From Lentisphaerae bacterium WC36 (GTDB lineage: Bacteria; Verrucomicrobiota; Lentisphaeria; Victivallales; SZUA-371): 64,000 nucleotides of DNA. The stretch is taken from NCBI GenBank assembly GCA_020683205.1, contig CP085689.1, positions 1,178,001 through 1,242,000 on the forward strand, read 5' to 3'. Both the position numbers and the translations under genes were made by a program. The notes below the pieces were generated by a model, which saw only the letters and a list, made by a program, of their open reading frames with translations, ran no database searches and was not told the DNA's origin. This document shows positions 18,334 to 28,722 of this stretch, one piece after another; the first letter of the stretch is position 1; the number at the start of each line of letters is the position of its first letter.

Positions 18334-20532
18334 ATGAAAAGGTATTTAATTTTTACATTGTCGGTTGTGACGGCGACTAATATTTTCGCCTATAGTAAAA
18401 ATGCAAAAATTATAAATGATCAAGAAAAAGCTATTTCGCTATTAAAAAGTGAAAATGTTAGTGATATTATTTTTGCGCGTCGTACTCCGGCAATTGGAGG
18501 ACATTGGTATGAAAATTTTGGATATTACTATAATAATGAAAAAAATATTATTACTGGTAAAAACGGAGCTTTAATAAAATTTAATATTAATAATAAGAAA
18601 TTAACTTCGTTAATTAACGATAAAAATGGTGCAGTTCGTGACCCACAGTTACACTATGATGCTAAAAAGTTAATATTTTCATATCGTAAAGGTAATTCAC
18701 ATCAGTATCATCTTTACGAAATTGATATTGATGGCAAAAATTTGCATCAGCTAACAGATGGTATTTTTGATGATATAGAACCAACTTATATGCCTAATAA
18801 TAGAATTGCATTTATTTCGTCACGCACAAAAAAGTGGGTGCCATGTTGGTATTCTCATGTTGCAACTTTATATAGCGCTGATGCTGATGGCAAAGATATT
18901 AAAAAACTTTCTGCAAATACTGAACATGATAATACTCCTCAAATGTTGCCAGATGGGCGAATTTTATTTACTCGCTGGGAATATGTTGATCGTTCGCAAA
19001 TGTTGTTTCATCATTTATGGACTATGAATCCAGATGGAACTAATGTTGAAGCATTTTTTGGGAATATGCACGGTGGAGGAGTTTTTATTGATGCTAAAGC
19101 AATTCCGAATAAAAATGAAGTCGTTTTTACTCGATCTCCATATCATGGACGCCGCGAGCATGTAGGCGATATTTTTACAGTTAGCAGTACCACCGATCCT
19201 GATAATCAAGCCGCTGCAAAAATGTTATTAAAAGGTTATTTTAGAGACCCGTATCCTGTTTCAGATAAATGTTTTTTGGTGGCTTCTGGCTATGGACTAG
19301 GGGTTACCCATAAAGATTATCCAAATCAATTATTTTTATTATTCAATGATAAAAATCCTTTGACATATCATGAACCATTAGTAGTGCGTAAGCGTAAACG
19401 TGAAATTGTTATTCCACAACGTGCTGATTATAGCAAAGATTTTGGAACTTTAATTTTAACAAATGTTAATATTGGTCGTAATATGAAGGGTGTTAAACCT
19501 GGTGAAATTACTAAATTATTGGTTGTAGAACAATTACCAAAACCAGTTACATTTGGAAAAGAACAAACCCATGATTTTGTGCCTATTAGTTGGGGTGGTA
19601 CACATTTTATGGAACGGATTTTGGGAACTGTTCCTGTCGAAAAAGATGGTTCAGCATTTTTTAAATTGCCAGCAAATAGAGCATTGTTTTTTATTGCACT
19701 TGATAAAAATAATCAGTCAGTTAAGCGTATGCACAGTTTTTTATCAGTTATGCCTGGTGAAACAATCAGTTGTGTAGGTTGTCATGAAAAACGCACTCAA
19801 AGTCCGCCGTTGACACGACGCCGTTTGATGGCTGTATCGCGCCCACCAAGTGAAATTAAACCTCTTAAATATAATCGTTATGTTTATGATTATCCACGTG
19901 ATATTCAGCCAATTTTAGATAAGAATTGTGTGAGTTGTCACAATAGTGAAAAACCGAGTGGTAGAGTTAACCTTTCAGGAGATAACGGCGTTGTATTTAG
20001 CCAAAGTTATTTTACAATGATTGCTCGTGGCTTAGTTAGTGATGGACGTAATGGTAGAGGTAACAGTGCACCAAGAACTGTTGGAGATGTAGCGTCACCT
20101 ATAATGCAAATTATTAATAGCAATCATCATGATATTAATTTAAGTGAAGAAGAAAAAGAGCATATTCGTAATTGGATTAATGTTGGAGCGTTTTACCCAG
20201 GAACATATGCAGCATTAGGGCAAGGAATGATGATTGGAAAGCAACGCTCTCCTGAGTTTTTTAGAACAAAAAAAGTAGCGGCAGAGGTACTTAATAGGCG
20301 CTGCATTAGTTGTCATGAAAATCAGTTACCATTAATGGACGAGCGTCAAGGAAAACGTTTTATAGGTTGGGACCAGCCAATACGTCCAAAAAAAGGTGCT
20401 GTATTATATGAAGCACATTCATTATATAATTTGACGACCCCTGAACATTCAAATATTTTGTTGGCATCATTAGCCAAACGTGCTGGAGGTTGGGCTGAAG
20501 GGACAGCAGAAGGAGTTAAAAAATCTAAGTGA
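18334..20532 (+). CDS. HzsA-like multiheme beta-propeller protein, interrupted by an in-frame TGA
   Basis: A protein of 732 residues with a signal peptide (about 1-19). The N-terminal half has TolB/WD40-like propeller repeats, for example DPQLHYDAKKLIFSYRKG and DGRILFTRWEYVDRS. The C-terminal half carries three c-type heme motifs: CVGCHEKR, CVSCHNSE and CISCHENQ. This architecture is shared with the HzsA-related family (hydrazine synthase alpha-subunit-like); nothing indicates hydrazine chemistry here. The next gene is a longer paralogue. Alignment by eye shows that this protein stops early: the frame continues after TGA (20530-20532) with the missing C-terminal part. It is probably a periplasmic redox or structural protein, damaged or in two pieces. 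Confidence 0.85.
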   Translation: MKRYLIFTLSVVTATNIFAYSKNAKIINDQEKAISLLKSENVSDIIFARRTPAIGGHWYENFGYYYNNEKNIITGKNGALIKFNINNKKLTSLINDKNGAVRDPQLHYDAKKLIFSYRKGNSHQYHLYEIDIDGKNLHQLTDGIFDDIEPTYMPNNRIAFISSRTKKWVPCWYSHVATLYSADADGKDIKKLSANTEHDNTPQMLPDGRILFTRWEYVDRSQMLFHHLWTMNPDGTNVEAFFGNMHGGGVFIDAKAIPNKNEVVFTRSPYHGRREHVGDIFTVSSTTDPDNQAAAKMLLKGYFRDPYPVSDKCFLVASGYGLGVTHKDYPNQLFLLFNDKNPLTYHEPLVVRKRKREIVIPQRADYSKDFGTLILTNVNIGRNMKGVKPGEITKLLVVEQLPKPVTFGKEQTHDFVPISWGGTHFMERILGTVPVEKDGSAFFKLPANRALFFIALDKNNQSVKRMHSFLSVMPGETISCVGCHEKRTQSPPLTRRRLMAVSRPPSEIKPLKYNRYVYDYPRDIQPILDKNCVSCHNSEKPSGRVNLSGDNGVVFSQSYFTMIARGLVSDGRNGRGNSAPRTVGDVASPIMQIINSNHHDINLSEEEKEHIRNWINVGAFYPGTYAALGQGMMIGKQRSPEFFRTKKVAAEVLNRRCISCHENQLPLMDERQGKRFIGWDQPIRPKKGAVLYEAHSLYNLTTPEHSNILLASLAKRAGGWAEGTAEGVKKSK

Positions 20533-20541
20533 AAAGTCAAC

Positions 20542-20871
20542 TTGAAAAGTCGTTGTCCTGTAATTTTTGAATCAAAAAATGACCCAGATTATCAGAAAAT
20601 TTTGGCATTTATTAATGAAGGAAAAAAACATTTGGACGTTAATAAACGTTGGAATATGCCAGGGTTTAAACCAAGCATTCATTATATTAGAGAAATGAAA
20701 AAATATGGCGTTATTCACGAAGATTTTGATATTAATAAAGATAAAATTGATTTTTATCAAACAGATCGAATTTATTGGGAATCAATGTGGCATTACCCAC
20801 AAAATGACTTTGGAGGAAAATTTAAAATTTATCCAAATATCAACTTCAAAAAGCGTTTTATTGCAGAATAA
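20542..20871 (+). pseudogene. Detached C-terminal piece of the HzsA-like protein
   Basis: It lies in the same frame as the preceding gene (offset exactly 736 codons) and is separated by one TGA and three codons. The 109 residues match the end of the 873-aa paralogue downstream (NDPDYQKILAFI, MPGFKPSIHYIREMKKYGV and FYQTDRIYWES against DPNYQIILKAI, MKGFKPHDAYIREMIRYGV and FQIDQLYWES). No ribosome binding site precedes the possible TTG start. It is a nonsense-split gene, or rarely read through. Confidence 0.8.
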
Positions 20872-21050
20872 GTATTAAATTGCTATTGAAATTGACTCTT
20901 TTGTAAGTTATTTTAAATTAAAGGGTTTATAAGGGATTGTAGCAATTATCAAAAATTGGGTTAAGTAAATATATTTTTTTGATAGTCGCATATATAGCAT
21001 TTAGCTATACCTCCCTTTAATTTAAAAATTTATTTTAGAGAGGAAAAGAA

Positions 21051-23672
21051 ATGAGATTACTACATTCTTTAATCATCACTAATTTAGTGCTGATGACTAC
21101 AGTTATTTCAGCGTTAGAGCCAAAAGAAGATTCTCTTAACGCTAGAAAAAAGTTATTACAACATGACATCAAAGAAATTGTTTTTTGTACTAGAGGGTAT
21201 AACAATGGGGATGGTCATTGGTATGCTAATTTTGGTTATTACTTTGACAATATAAATCGCAAAGTTTATGCAGAAGGTGGTGGACTACATAAATACAATA
21301 TTGAAACAAAAGAAGTTACCACTTTAATTGATGCTAAACAAGGAACCGTGCGTGACCCTCAAGTTCATTATAATGGCAAAAAAATTATTTTCTCATATCG
21401 CAAAGATGGTAGTGGTGTTTTTCATCTTTATGAAATAAACACTAATGGAAGCGGTTTAAAGCAATTAACTGATGGAATTTATGATGATATTGAACCTTCA
21501 TATTTCCCAGGTGGATCAATTGTTTTTATATCAGGTCGTGGCAAACGCTGGGTAAATTGCTGGATTGTTCAAGTAGGCACACTTTTTAAATGTGATGCCG
21601 ATGGTAAAAATATTCGTGAATTATCTGCAAATATTGAACATGATAACACGCCATGGCCTCTACCAGATGGTAGAATTTTATATACTCGTTGGGAGTATGT
21701 TGATCGTTCTCAGGTGACATTTCACCATCTTTGGACGGCAAATCCGGATGGTACTAATCAACAAATTTATTTCGGAAATCAACCAACAATTCCCAAATGT
21801 TTACTAATTGATGCGAAGCCTTTATCACAAAAAAGTGATAAGGTTTTGGCGCTTTTAAGTCCAGGGCATGGTCACCGTGAGCATGAGGGTAAAATAGTAA
21901 TTATTAATAATAGTAAGGGGGTGGACAACAAAGAGGGGATTGAATATGTCACTAAATTTTATGTTAAAGATCCATTTCCTATAACTGAAAATTTTTACTT
22001 GGCTGCAGGGAGTAACAGTGAAAATACTATTATTGCAGTTAATCGTCAAGGACAACGTGAAATAATTTATCAAGCACCAAAAAATCAAAAATTAGGAGTG
22101 CATGAGCCTCGCCCAATAGTCAAACGTGTTTGCGAAACCATTGTGCCAAGTCGAGTAGATTTATCAAATCCAAACGGCACTTTGATTTTAATGGACGTTT
22201 ATGAAGGACGTAATATGAAGGGCATCAAACGTGGAGCTATAAAGAAATTATTGATTACTGAAACACTACCAAAACCAATTAATTATAGTGGTAGCATGGA
22301 ACCTTTAAGCTGGGGTGGTACATTTACCTTAATGCGAATTCTAGGAACAGTTCCAGTTGAAAAGGATGGATCTGCAAATTTTAATGTACCCGCTAATCGT
22401 AGCATTGTTTTAATGGCATTAGATGAAAATGGAAAAGCAGTTAAGAAAATGCATAGTTTTCTAACTGTTATGCCTGGTGAAGTTTTAAGCTGTATTGGTT
22501 GTCATGAAGAACGTAATCAAGCGCCAACACATAATCGTTTTCCATTAGCGACACGTCGTCCTCCAAGTTCAATTAATAAATTAAAAAATATTCCAGAGGT
22601 CTTTAATTTTCCGACAGACATTCAACCTATTTTTGATAAATATTGTGTAAGTTGTCATAACGACAAAAAGAAATCTGGTGGCGTTAATATGACTGGAGAC
22701 TTAGGACCATTATATACGCAAAGTTATTACTATCTAAGCGCATTACGTCAATTCGGAGATGCAAGAAATCGCGCATGCGGTAATTTTGCTCCGTATAAAA
22801 TGTATGATGCAATTGCTCCATTGATGACTAAAATTAGTAAAAAACATCACAATGTACAACTAACTAATCATGAACAACAAATGATTCGTTTATGGTTGCA
22901 GGTTGGAGCTCCTTATTTAGGTTCATATGCTGGATTGGGTACTGGTATGATTGGAGGAGATTATTTTGATCACTTAATTGAACGTGAAGATTTGCGCCTT
23001 GAATCTGTTCAAAAAGCTCAAGTAGTAATCGAAAAAAATTGCTCTGAATGTCACTACACAAAAATTCAAAAACCAAGAAAAAAACTTACATGGCGTCATA
23101 ATTTTATTAAAAAATACTGTTTAGATCAGCAGTTAAAAAATTATTGGCACTTGTCAGAAATGAATGGATACCCTAAATTATCTAATGATAGAAGAGTGCT
23201 TCGAAAATTGCCGAGTTCACCTTCTGACCAAACTGATATGCGTCCAGAAAAAATTAATTATGATCGTTGGAGAATTCCATTCACTCAGCATGCAGTTTAT
23301 AATTTGAGTTATCCTGAAAAATCAACGATTTTGACAGCTCCTTTAGCTGAAAGTGCAGGTGGTAATGCTGTTTGTAAACGTTTAGATGGAAATCATAAAG
23401 TTACGAATCAAAAACACATTGTCTTTAAATCAACTGATGATCCTAATTATCAAATTATTCTTAAGGCAATTAAAGATGTTGCAAATATGCTAGAAAAACG
23501 TAAAAGATGGTATATGAAAGGTTTTAAGCCTCATGATGCTTATATTCGTGAAATGATTCGTTATGGTGTATTGCCAGACGATTATGATGTTAATAATACA
23601 ACATTGACACCTTTTCAAATTGATCAACTATATTGGGAATCGTTACATTACAAACCAAATCGAAAGTATTAA
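21051..23672 (+). CDS. HzsA-like multiheme beta-propeller protein, intact paralogue
   Basis: A protein of 873 residues with GAGAGG before the ATG and a signal peptide (about 1-21). Propeller repeats cover about residues 30-400 (DPQVHYNGKKIIFSYRKDG, DGRILYTRWEYVDRS). Three heme c motifs follow: CIGCHEER, CVSCHNDK and CSECHYTK. It is about 45% alike by eye to the broken paralogue upstream, with an extra insert of about 60 residues after the third heme site. The location is periplasmic or outer face. Heme attachment would need a cytochrome c maturation system, which is not in the window. Substrate and partners are unknown. The region between the two copies has no terminator, and each copy has its own leader of about 180 bp. 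Confidence 0.87.
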   Translation: MRLLHSLIITNLVLMTTVISALEPKEDSLNARKKLLQHDIKEIVFCTRGYNNGDGHWYANFGYYFDNINRKVYAEGGGLHKYNIETKEVTTLIDAKQGTVRDPQVHYNGKKIIFSYRKDGSGVFHLYEINTNGSGLKQLTDGIYDDIEPSYFPGGSIVFISGRGKRWVNCWIVQVGTLFKCDADGKNIRELSANIEHDNTPWPLPDGRILYTRWEYVDRSQVTFHHLWTANPDGTNQQIYFGNQPTIPKCLLIDAKPLSQKSDKVLALLSPGHGHREHEGKIVIINNSKGVDNKEGIEYVTKFYVKDPFPITENFYLAAGSNSENTIIAVNRQGQREIIYQAPKNQKLGVHEPRPIVKRVCETIVPSRVDLSNPNGTLILMDVYEGRNMKGIKRGAIKKLLITETLPKPINYSGSMEPLSWGGTFTLMRILGTVPVEKDGSANFNVPANRSIVLMALDENGKAVKKMHSFLTVMPGEVLSCIGCHEERNQAPTHNRFPLATRRPPSSINKLKNIPEVFNFPTDIQPIFDKYCVSCHNDKKKSGGVNMTGDLGPLYTQSYYYLSALRQFGDARNRACGNFAPYKMYDAIAPLMTKISKKHHNVQLTNHEQQMIRLWLQVGAPYLGSYAGLGTGMIGGDYFDHLIEREDLRLESVQKAQVVIEKNCSECHYTKIQKPRKKLTWRHNFIKKYCLDQQLKNYWHLSEMNGYPKLSNDRRVLRKLPSSPSDQTDMRPEKINYDRWRIPFTQHAVYNLSYPEKSTILTAPLAESAGGNAVCKRLDGNHKVTNQKHIVFKSTDDPNYQIILKAIKDVANMLEKRKRWYMKGFKPHDAYIREMIRYGVLPDDYDVNNTTLTPFQIDQLYWESLHYKPNRKY

Positions 23673-23684
23673 AAAAAATGTATA

Positions 23685-23722
23685 AAAAGCATTGCTAAAT
23701 CATTATCATTAGCAGTGCTTTT
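23685..23722. terminator. Bidirectional terminator between convergent genes
   Basis: Stem AAAAGCATTGCTAA / TTAGCAGTGCTTTT (14 bp, one G:U) with A and T runs on both sides, between the heme protein gene and the SWIM gene. Confidence 0.9.
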
Positions 23723-24449
23723 AAGTTTCAAAATCAAACATTTCGAGTGCATCATCAAGTGACAAGTTATCATGAGGTGACTCAACGTGATTATCAGTAT
23801 CAGGAAAAATAATTTTTTCTGAAGAAATTAAATTTTGCGTGTGGACATTTCTTAATTGAAAAATCAAGGCGGGATTTTCATCAAATTTAATGCTTAGTGC
23901 AAACATTACTGCAGCCACGTGTTTACAAACATCGGTGTAATCGGGACAATTACAAGTGATAATTAAATCATTCTCTTGAGGAAAAATGCCATAATCTTCA
24001 TGGCAGATGATACTCATAATTTCATCGGAAAAATTTCCATTTAATAGGTCAATAATCGAGTTGATTTTGCCATTGACTGCGGTTGCGAACTCTTCAGTTG
24101 CATATTGATCTAGTTTTTTGAAAATGATTTCAACATTATATAATTCACTACCACTAACTAAAGCCGTAACGGTATTATCATTAATTTTTAAGTCAACAAC
24201 TGCTCCATGACGCAAATAATTTTTTGCAACTTTTAAACGGCTATGATATTCGGCAATAGTATCTAAGTTATCACACCATGCCTTGCCCCAAAACTTATTA
24301 GCAATTTTTTGACCACTCAAAGTTATTGGTTCAAGGAGAATGCCCGAAGCGATTAACTGTTTTTTAAGCTCTTTAATTTGTTCTTTGCGCTGAGCTACAG
24401 TTAATTTCTTCTGTGGCATATTAAATTCGTCAAAATATTCATTGCTCAT
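23721..24449 (-). CDS. SWIM zinc-finger protein
   Basis: A protein of 242 residues. The SWIM motif CxCx6CxH is at C166, C168, C175 and H177 (CNCPDYTDVCKH), followed by the usual hydrophobic helix AAVMFAL. The N-terminal GKAWCDNL (about 55-62) is also typical of SWIM proteins paired with SNF2 helicases. SWIM domains bind DNA or proteins. The gene follows the SNF2 helicase gene with a 19-nt gap and the same direction, so the two probably form one complex in DNA repair or chromatin-like remodelling. The exact role in bacteria is not known. Confidence 0.9.
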   Translation of the reverse strand: MSNEYFDEFNMPQKKLTVAQRKEQIKELKKQLIASGILLEPITLSGQKIANKFWGKAWCDNLDTIAEYHSRLKVAKNYLRHGAVVDLKINDNTVTALVSGSELYNVEIIFKKLDQYATEEFATAVNGKINSIIDLLNGNFSDEIMSIICHEDYGIFPQENDLIITCNCPDYTDVCKHVAAVMFALSIKFDENPALIFQLRNVHTQNLISSEKIIFPDTDNHVESPHDNLSLDDALEMFDFET

Positions 24450-24468
24450 AATTTTTTACCCTTGAATA

Positions 24469-27324
24469 TTAATTCTGGTTACTGATAAAGTTTATTAATT
24501 CATCGTTATTCATGTCGGCTAAGAGTTTTTCGGCACTATAAGAAAATAAATTTTCTGCCATAGTACTTTTTTGATCGATTAATTCTGCAATACGTTCTTC
24601 AATTGAGTTTTCAGTCACAAATTTATGAACTAATACATTGCGGTGCTGTCCAATTCTATATGCTCGGTCTGTGGCTTGATTTTCAACTGCGGGATTCCAC
24701 CATCTGTCAAAATGTATCACGTGATTTGCAGATGTCAAATTAAGTCCAGTTCCAGCAGCTTTTAACGATAAAACAAAAAAAGAAATATTTTTGTCATTTT
24801 GAAACTTTTCAACTAATTTAGCCCGGTCTTTTACGGTTGTACCGCCATGAAGAATTAACCCTTCAGATTCGAAAATTGGTGCTAAGACTTCATAAATAGG
24901 CTCAATCATCTCTTTAAATTGGGTGAAAACCAAAACTTTTTCAGAACGTTCTGCAATTTTTTGTGCAATTTTTGCTAACTGTATAAATTTTCCAGATTCA
25001 TTTAATGCATAATTATCACTGCCTGTAAAGTGTGCCGGATGATTGCAAATTTGTTTAAATGCCATCAGATATTTAAAAATTAAACCATTACGCTGATTGT
25101 TTTTATCATCATTTTTATCAATATAATTATGACTGTCTTTAGATTGGTCAATGTCAAATTCTGAGTTCTTTTTTTGTGATTCTTGTAGTTCAATCGCTAA
25201 AGATTTTACTGCTCGTTGATAAAGTTGCAGTTGTTTTTTTTCTAAACTACAGTAAACATTAACTTCACTTTTGTCAGGTAAATCACTGATAATTGCTTTA
25301 TTGGTTTTTAATCTACGCATAATAAATGGTGTTGTGATTGTTGACAACTTACTATAATCGATTAATTGATTATTAGCTGGCTTTAAATTCGCTTGATTGT
25401 TAAGTTCTTTGAGATAATTTTTGAATGAGTTTTCATCACCCAAAAGAGTTGGGTTGATAAAATCAAATAAACTCCACAAATCAAATACGGAATTTTCAAT
25501 AGGTGTTCCTGTTAGAGCAATTTTAAATTTTCCAGATAAATTACGAACAGTTTTGCTTTGAATTGAGTTTGGATTTTTAATCGCTTGAGCTTCATCAATA
25601 ATAATATTTTGCCAATTAATTTTGTGTAATTTAGGCATTCTTTGTAACATTTGATACGTTGTAATAATGCAACTGAGATTATTTTTTTGAATAAAGTATT
25701 CTGGGTCATTAGTAACAATCTCTTTTTGTTCAGCCGTTAGTTCCATGGCATGAAAAATTTTCATCTTTAAGTGAGGTGTAAATTTTTGACCCTCATTTTG
25801 CCAATTTTTTAATAATGATGCAGGGACAATTAATAGTGAGTATTTGTTTTTATTCTTAAATTGTAGCCTTTGCAATTCTAAAAAAGTCAAAACTTGCAAC
25901 GTTTTGCCCAGTCCCATATCGTCTGCCAAACAACACCCTAAGCCAAGTTGTGACATTTTCCATAACCACTTAACACCATCGCGTTGATAGTGGCGAATTG
26001 TTTGTTCAATATTTCTGGGTAAAGTTGACAAATCTAACTCAGAAGCGTTGATATTATTTAGTATATCTTTAAGTTTATCATCAAATGTTAAATTGATGTT
26101 TTCATTATATTTTGCACTTAAACTTTCACAATCATTATAAATATTATTATCTGTTGCTTGTTTTGTATTTAAAAACTTATTCGCTTGGGAATTAGCAATT
26201 AAGCGTAAACCTGTAAAAAATGGAATTCCTTGACTGTTGATTTTTCGTAATTTATCCCAATTACTGGTCAGTTCTGCTATTTTTTCAGGTTCTACAATAA
26301 TCCATTCGCCTTTAAATTGGATTAGGTTGGTGTTTTTGCTTTGTTCAAGGATTTGCGAAAATTCTTCATCTGTAAGTGATAGTTTTCCTAAGCAACGCTT
26401 CAGAGAAAATTTTAGCATTGAATTAAAACCAACTTTGTTATCATTTTTTTCTGAGCAACTGTTCAAGGAAAAATTAACCTCTAAACTAACACGTTTAGGC
26501 CGTTTCTTTTTCCAAATATCAGGAAATTTTAAAGCAATATTGTATTGGTCTAATAACTCACTTAGGCAGAGAAAATTATAAGCCATATCACTATTTAAAT
26601 ACATTGGTTTGTAAATCTTTTTTGAAGCGATTAATTCTTGGAGAAATTCGCTTTCAATACTTACTTTACTTAGCGGTTTTAGTAATTCTATTAATTTAGA
26701 TTTATTTTCGACAAATTTCTCAAGGGCAACTGATAAAGGGATATGTTTATTAATTTTATTTTTCGTGTTATCGATTACTGTGGCAATAAAAACAAATGGA
26801 AATTCATTTTTATTTAAGTGTTTATTTTCAGCAAAATGAAACATAATTTTACCGATGTCAATGTATTTATCATTTGTTACTTTATTAATAAAATCTTTGA
26901 AATTAAATTGTTCAGATTCATAATTTTTAAATCTAGTTATTAAAAAAATTATAAATTTTTCAGTAATTTCTCTTAAAAAATCTTCACTTAGGTGTTCTTT
27001 GCCCTCAAAGAATGGGCTTTTTTTAAGCCATGAAGTTAAATTGTTTTTGTTCCAAAATTTTTCTTCATAGACAAAGTTAGCGATATTATCCTTTGAAGAT
27101 ATGCTTCTCAGTATTTTTTTTACTACTTCATGAGAAAAATTGTGGAAATATTTTAATTCATCGTTTAGTAGCGTGGTATCATTAGTACAAAAAAGTGCAT
27201 AAAATCCTGAAGCAAAAGTTTTTTCAAATTTACTTTTAATGTTTAATATTTTTTTATTAGAGTTTTCATTGATATTTTTAAACTCTATTTTTTTTTCCGT
27301 CGTTAATTTTATTGTGTAATTCAT
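24469..27324 (-). CDS. SNF2/RapA-type DEAD-like helicase
   Basis: A protein of 951 residues. The N-terminal about 440 residues are poorly conserved. The SNF2 ATPase follows: LADDMGLGKTLQVL (motif I), DEAQAIKN (motif II), ALTGTPIENSVFDLWSLFDF (motif III) and, in the second lobe, LSLKAAGTGLNLTSANHVIH and RAYRIGQ (motifs V and VI). It is an ATP-driven double-stranded DNA translocase. The adjacent SWIM gene is its constant partner in many bacteria, so an operon is likely. The gene is AT-rich like its neighbours. It starts at the only well-placed ATG; a weak ribosome binding site precedes it. Confidence 0.93.
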   Translation of the reverse strand: MNYTIKLTTEKKIEFKNINENSNKKILNIKSKFEKTFASGFYALFCTNDTTLLNDELKYFHNFSHEVVKKILRSISSKDNIANFVYEEKFWNKNNLTSWLKKSPFFEGKEHLSEDFLREITEKFIIFLITRFKNYESEQFNFKDFINKVTNDKYIDIGKIMFHFAENKHLNKNEFPFVFIATVIDNTKNKINKHIPLSVALEKFVENKSKLIELLKPLSKVSIESEFLQELIASKKIYKPMYLNSDMAYNFLCLSELLDQYNIALKFPDIWKKKRPKRVSLEVNFSLNSCSEKNDNKVGFNSMLKFSLKRCLGKLSLTDEEFSQILEQSKNTNLIQFKGEWIIVEPEKIAELTSNWDKLRKINSQGIPFFTGLRLIANSQANKFLNTKQATDNNIYNDCESLSAKYNENINLTFDDKLKDILNNINASELDLSTLPRNIEQTIRHYQRDGVKWLWKMSQLGLGCCLADDMGLGKTLQVLTFLELQRLQFKNKNKYSLLIVPASLLKNWQNEGQKFTPHLKMKIFHAMELTAEQKEIVTNDPEYFIQKNNLSCIITTYQMLQRMPKLHKINWQNIIIDEAQAIKNPNSIQSKTVRNLSGKFKIALTGTPIENSVFDLWSLFDFINPTLLGDENSFKNYLKELNNQANLKPANNQLIDYSKLSTITTPFIMRRLKTNKAIISDLPDKSEVNVYCSLEKKQLQLYQRAVKSLAIELQESQKKNSEFDIDQSKDSHNYIDKNDDKNNQRNGLIFKYLMAFKQICNHPAHFTGSDNYALNESGKFIQLAKIAQKIAERSEKVLVFTQFKEMIEPIYEVLAPIFESEGLILHGGTTVKDRAKLVEKFQNDKNISFFVLSLKAAGTGLNLTSANHVIHFDRWWNPAVENQATDRAYRIGQHRNVLVHKFVTENSIEERIAELIDQKSTMAENLFSYSAEKLLADMNNDELINFISNQN

Positions 27325-27572
27325 TTTGCAGTTTTTAAATTTAGGAATGACATTATTTTATAAAAAAATAGCATAAAATTTGTTGATTAGCCAAAAAATT
27401 ACAAAAAAATTACAAAAAATACTATTTATGACATGACAAAACTTAGTTGTCATGTTAGAATAGTGTGATATATCAGTATTTGGTTATATAAGATTTATAT
27501 GCAAATGAGTATTTTTAAAAATTATTAAATAGCAAAATTTATTGAGAAGCTATAGTTGAAGGGAAGTGTAGT

Positions 27573-28568
27573 ATGATAATGAATAAAATTAAATCGGCAT
27601 TTGTTTCCAATGACCCGAAGAATATTGGCTATGTATATTCTAATGGGCGTAGAGAAATAATTGAAGATTTGACCAATTCACACAATGAAATTATAAGTGA
27701 GAAAAATTTTGATGAAAAGCTAGATGTTTTATCGGAGATTGAAGTGATTTTTTCGACCTGGGGAATGCCTTGTTTTTCAGAAAATCAATTAAATGCGATG
27801 CCTAACTTAAAAGCCGTTTTTTATGCTGCTGGCGCAACAGATAATTTCGTTCGCCCTTTATTAGCTAGAGGTATTACCGTATGTAGTGCTTGGCGTGAAA
27901 ATGCCATTCCAGTGGCTGAATTTACAGTTAGTCAAATTATTTTAGCCTGTAAAGGATACTTTCAAAATGTTATTTCGTATCGTCGTGCTGTAAAGATACA
28001 AGATTTTTCCAATCTTTATGTTGGGCAGGGGATTTATAATACTAAGATTATACTCTTAGGTGATGGAGCCATTGCTCATCGTGTAATGGAAATGCTACAA
28101 AATTGTTATAAGTTAGATGTGACAATGGTTGCTTCTCGAGAGCAGGTGCGTAAAATTAGTTTTGATCAAGCTTTTAAAGAGGGATATGTGATTAGTAATC
28201 ATTTACCAAATCGTGAAGATAACCAAAAAGTTTTTAATGAAGAATTATTTCGTTCAATGCCATATGGAGCAACTTTCATAAATACTGGACGCGGGGCTCA
28301 AGTTGATGAAGAAGCAATAGTGAAAGTTCTAAGTGAACGAAAAGATTTAGTTGCACTTTTGGATGTGACTGAACCTGAACCTGTTGAAATAAATTCGCCA
28401 TTGTTAACATGTCCTAATATTTTAATTACTTCACATATTGCTGGCTCATTAAACAATGAAGTGGTGAGAATGGCGGATAGCGCTATAGAAGAATTTAAGC
28501 GTTATGCAAGTGGTGAAAAGTGCCAGCATACAGTTAGTGAAGATATTTTAATTACTTCTGTAAAATAA
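27573..28568 (+). CDS. D-isomer-specific 2-hydroxyacid dehydrogenase family protein
   Basis: A protein of 331 residues with GAAGGGAAG upstream of the start; a second ATG lies two codons on. The nucleotide-binding turn is LGDGAIAHRV (about 163-172). The catalytic set is visible: Arg in FINTGRGAQVDE, Glu in DVTEPEPV and His in ITSHIAGS. It is an NAD(P)-dependent 2-keto acid reductase or 2-hydroxyacid oxidase; the substrate cannot be told (it is not clearly SerA, LdhA or GyaR). It stands alone between divergent and terminator-bounded neighbours. Confidence 0.9.
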   Translation: MIMNKIKSAFVSNDPKNIGYVYSNGRREIIEDLTNSHNEIISEKNFDEKLDVLSEIEVIFSTWGMPCFSENQLNAMPNLKAVFYAAGATDNFVRPLLARGITVCSAWRENAIPVAEFTVSQIILACKGYFQNVISYRRAVKIQDFSNLYVGQGIYNTKIILLGDGAIAHRVMEMLQNCYKLDVTMVASREQVRKISFDQAFKEGYVISNHLPNREDNQKVFNEELFRSMPYGATFINTGRGAQVDEEAIVKVLSERKDLVALLDVTEPEPVEINSPLLTCPNILITSHIAGSLNNEVVRMADSAIEEFKRYASGEKCQHTVSEDILITSVK

Positions 28569-28635
28569 AATTATAGAAAAATATGCTAATAATTGACTTA
28601 GTAATTAATTGTGTTAAGTTAATTTTAGCAAAGAG

Positions 28636-28669
28636 AAACGTTATTTGCCTTTGCAATTAGCGTTTTTTT
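28636..28669 (+). terminator. Rho-independent terminator
   Basis: AAACGTTATTTGC / GCAATTAGCGTTT stem with one mismatch and a seven-T run, after the dehydrogenase gene. Confidence 0.8.
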
Positions 28670-28722
28670 GTAATGAAAATAATTTCAACTGCTAGTAAAA
28701 AAATTAAAAAAAAGGAAATATT

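Noticed and set aside
20530-20532. TGA as selenocysteine or a recoded codon
   Set aside because: Other genes in the window use TGA as a normal stop, and the paralogue has no Cys at this place; no SECIS-like hairpin was evident.
18334-23672. Hydrazine synthase function
   Set aside because: Only the alpha-like architecture is present, without beta/gamma subunits or anammox genes; the family is wider than anammox bacteria.
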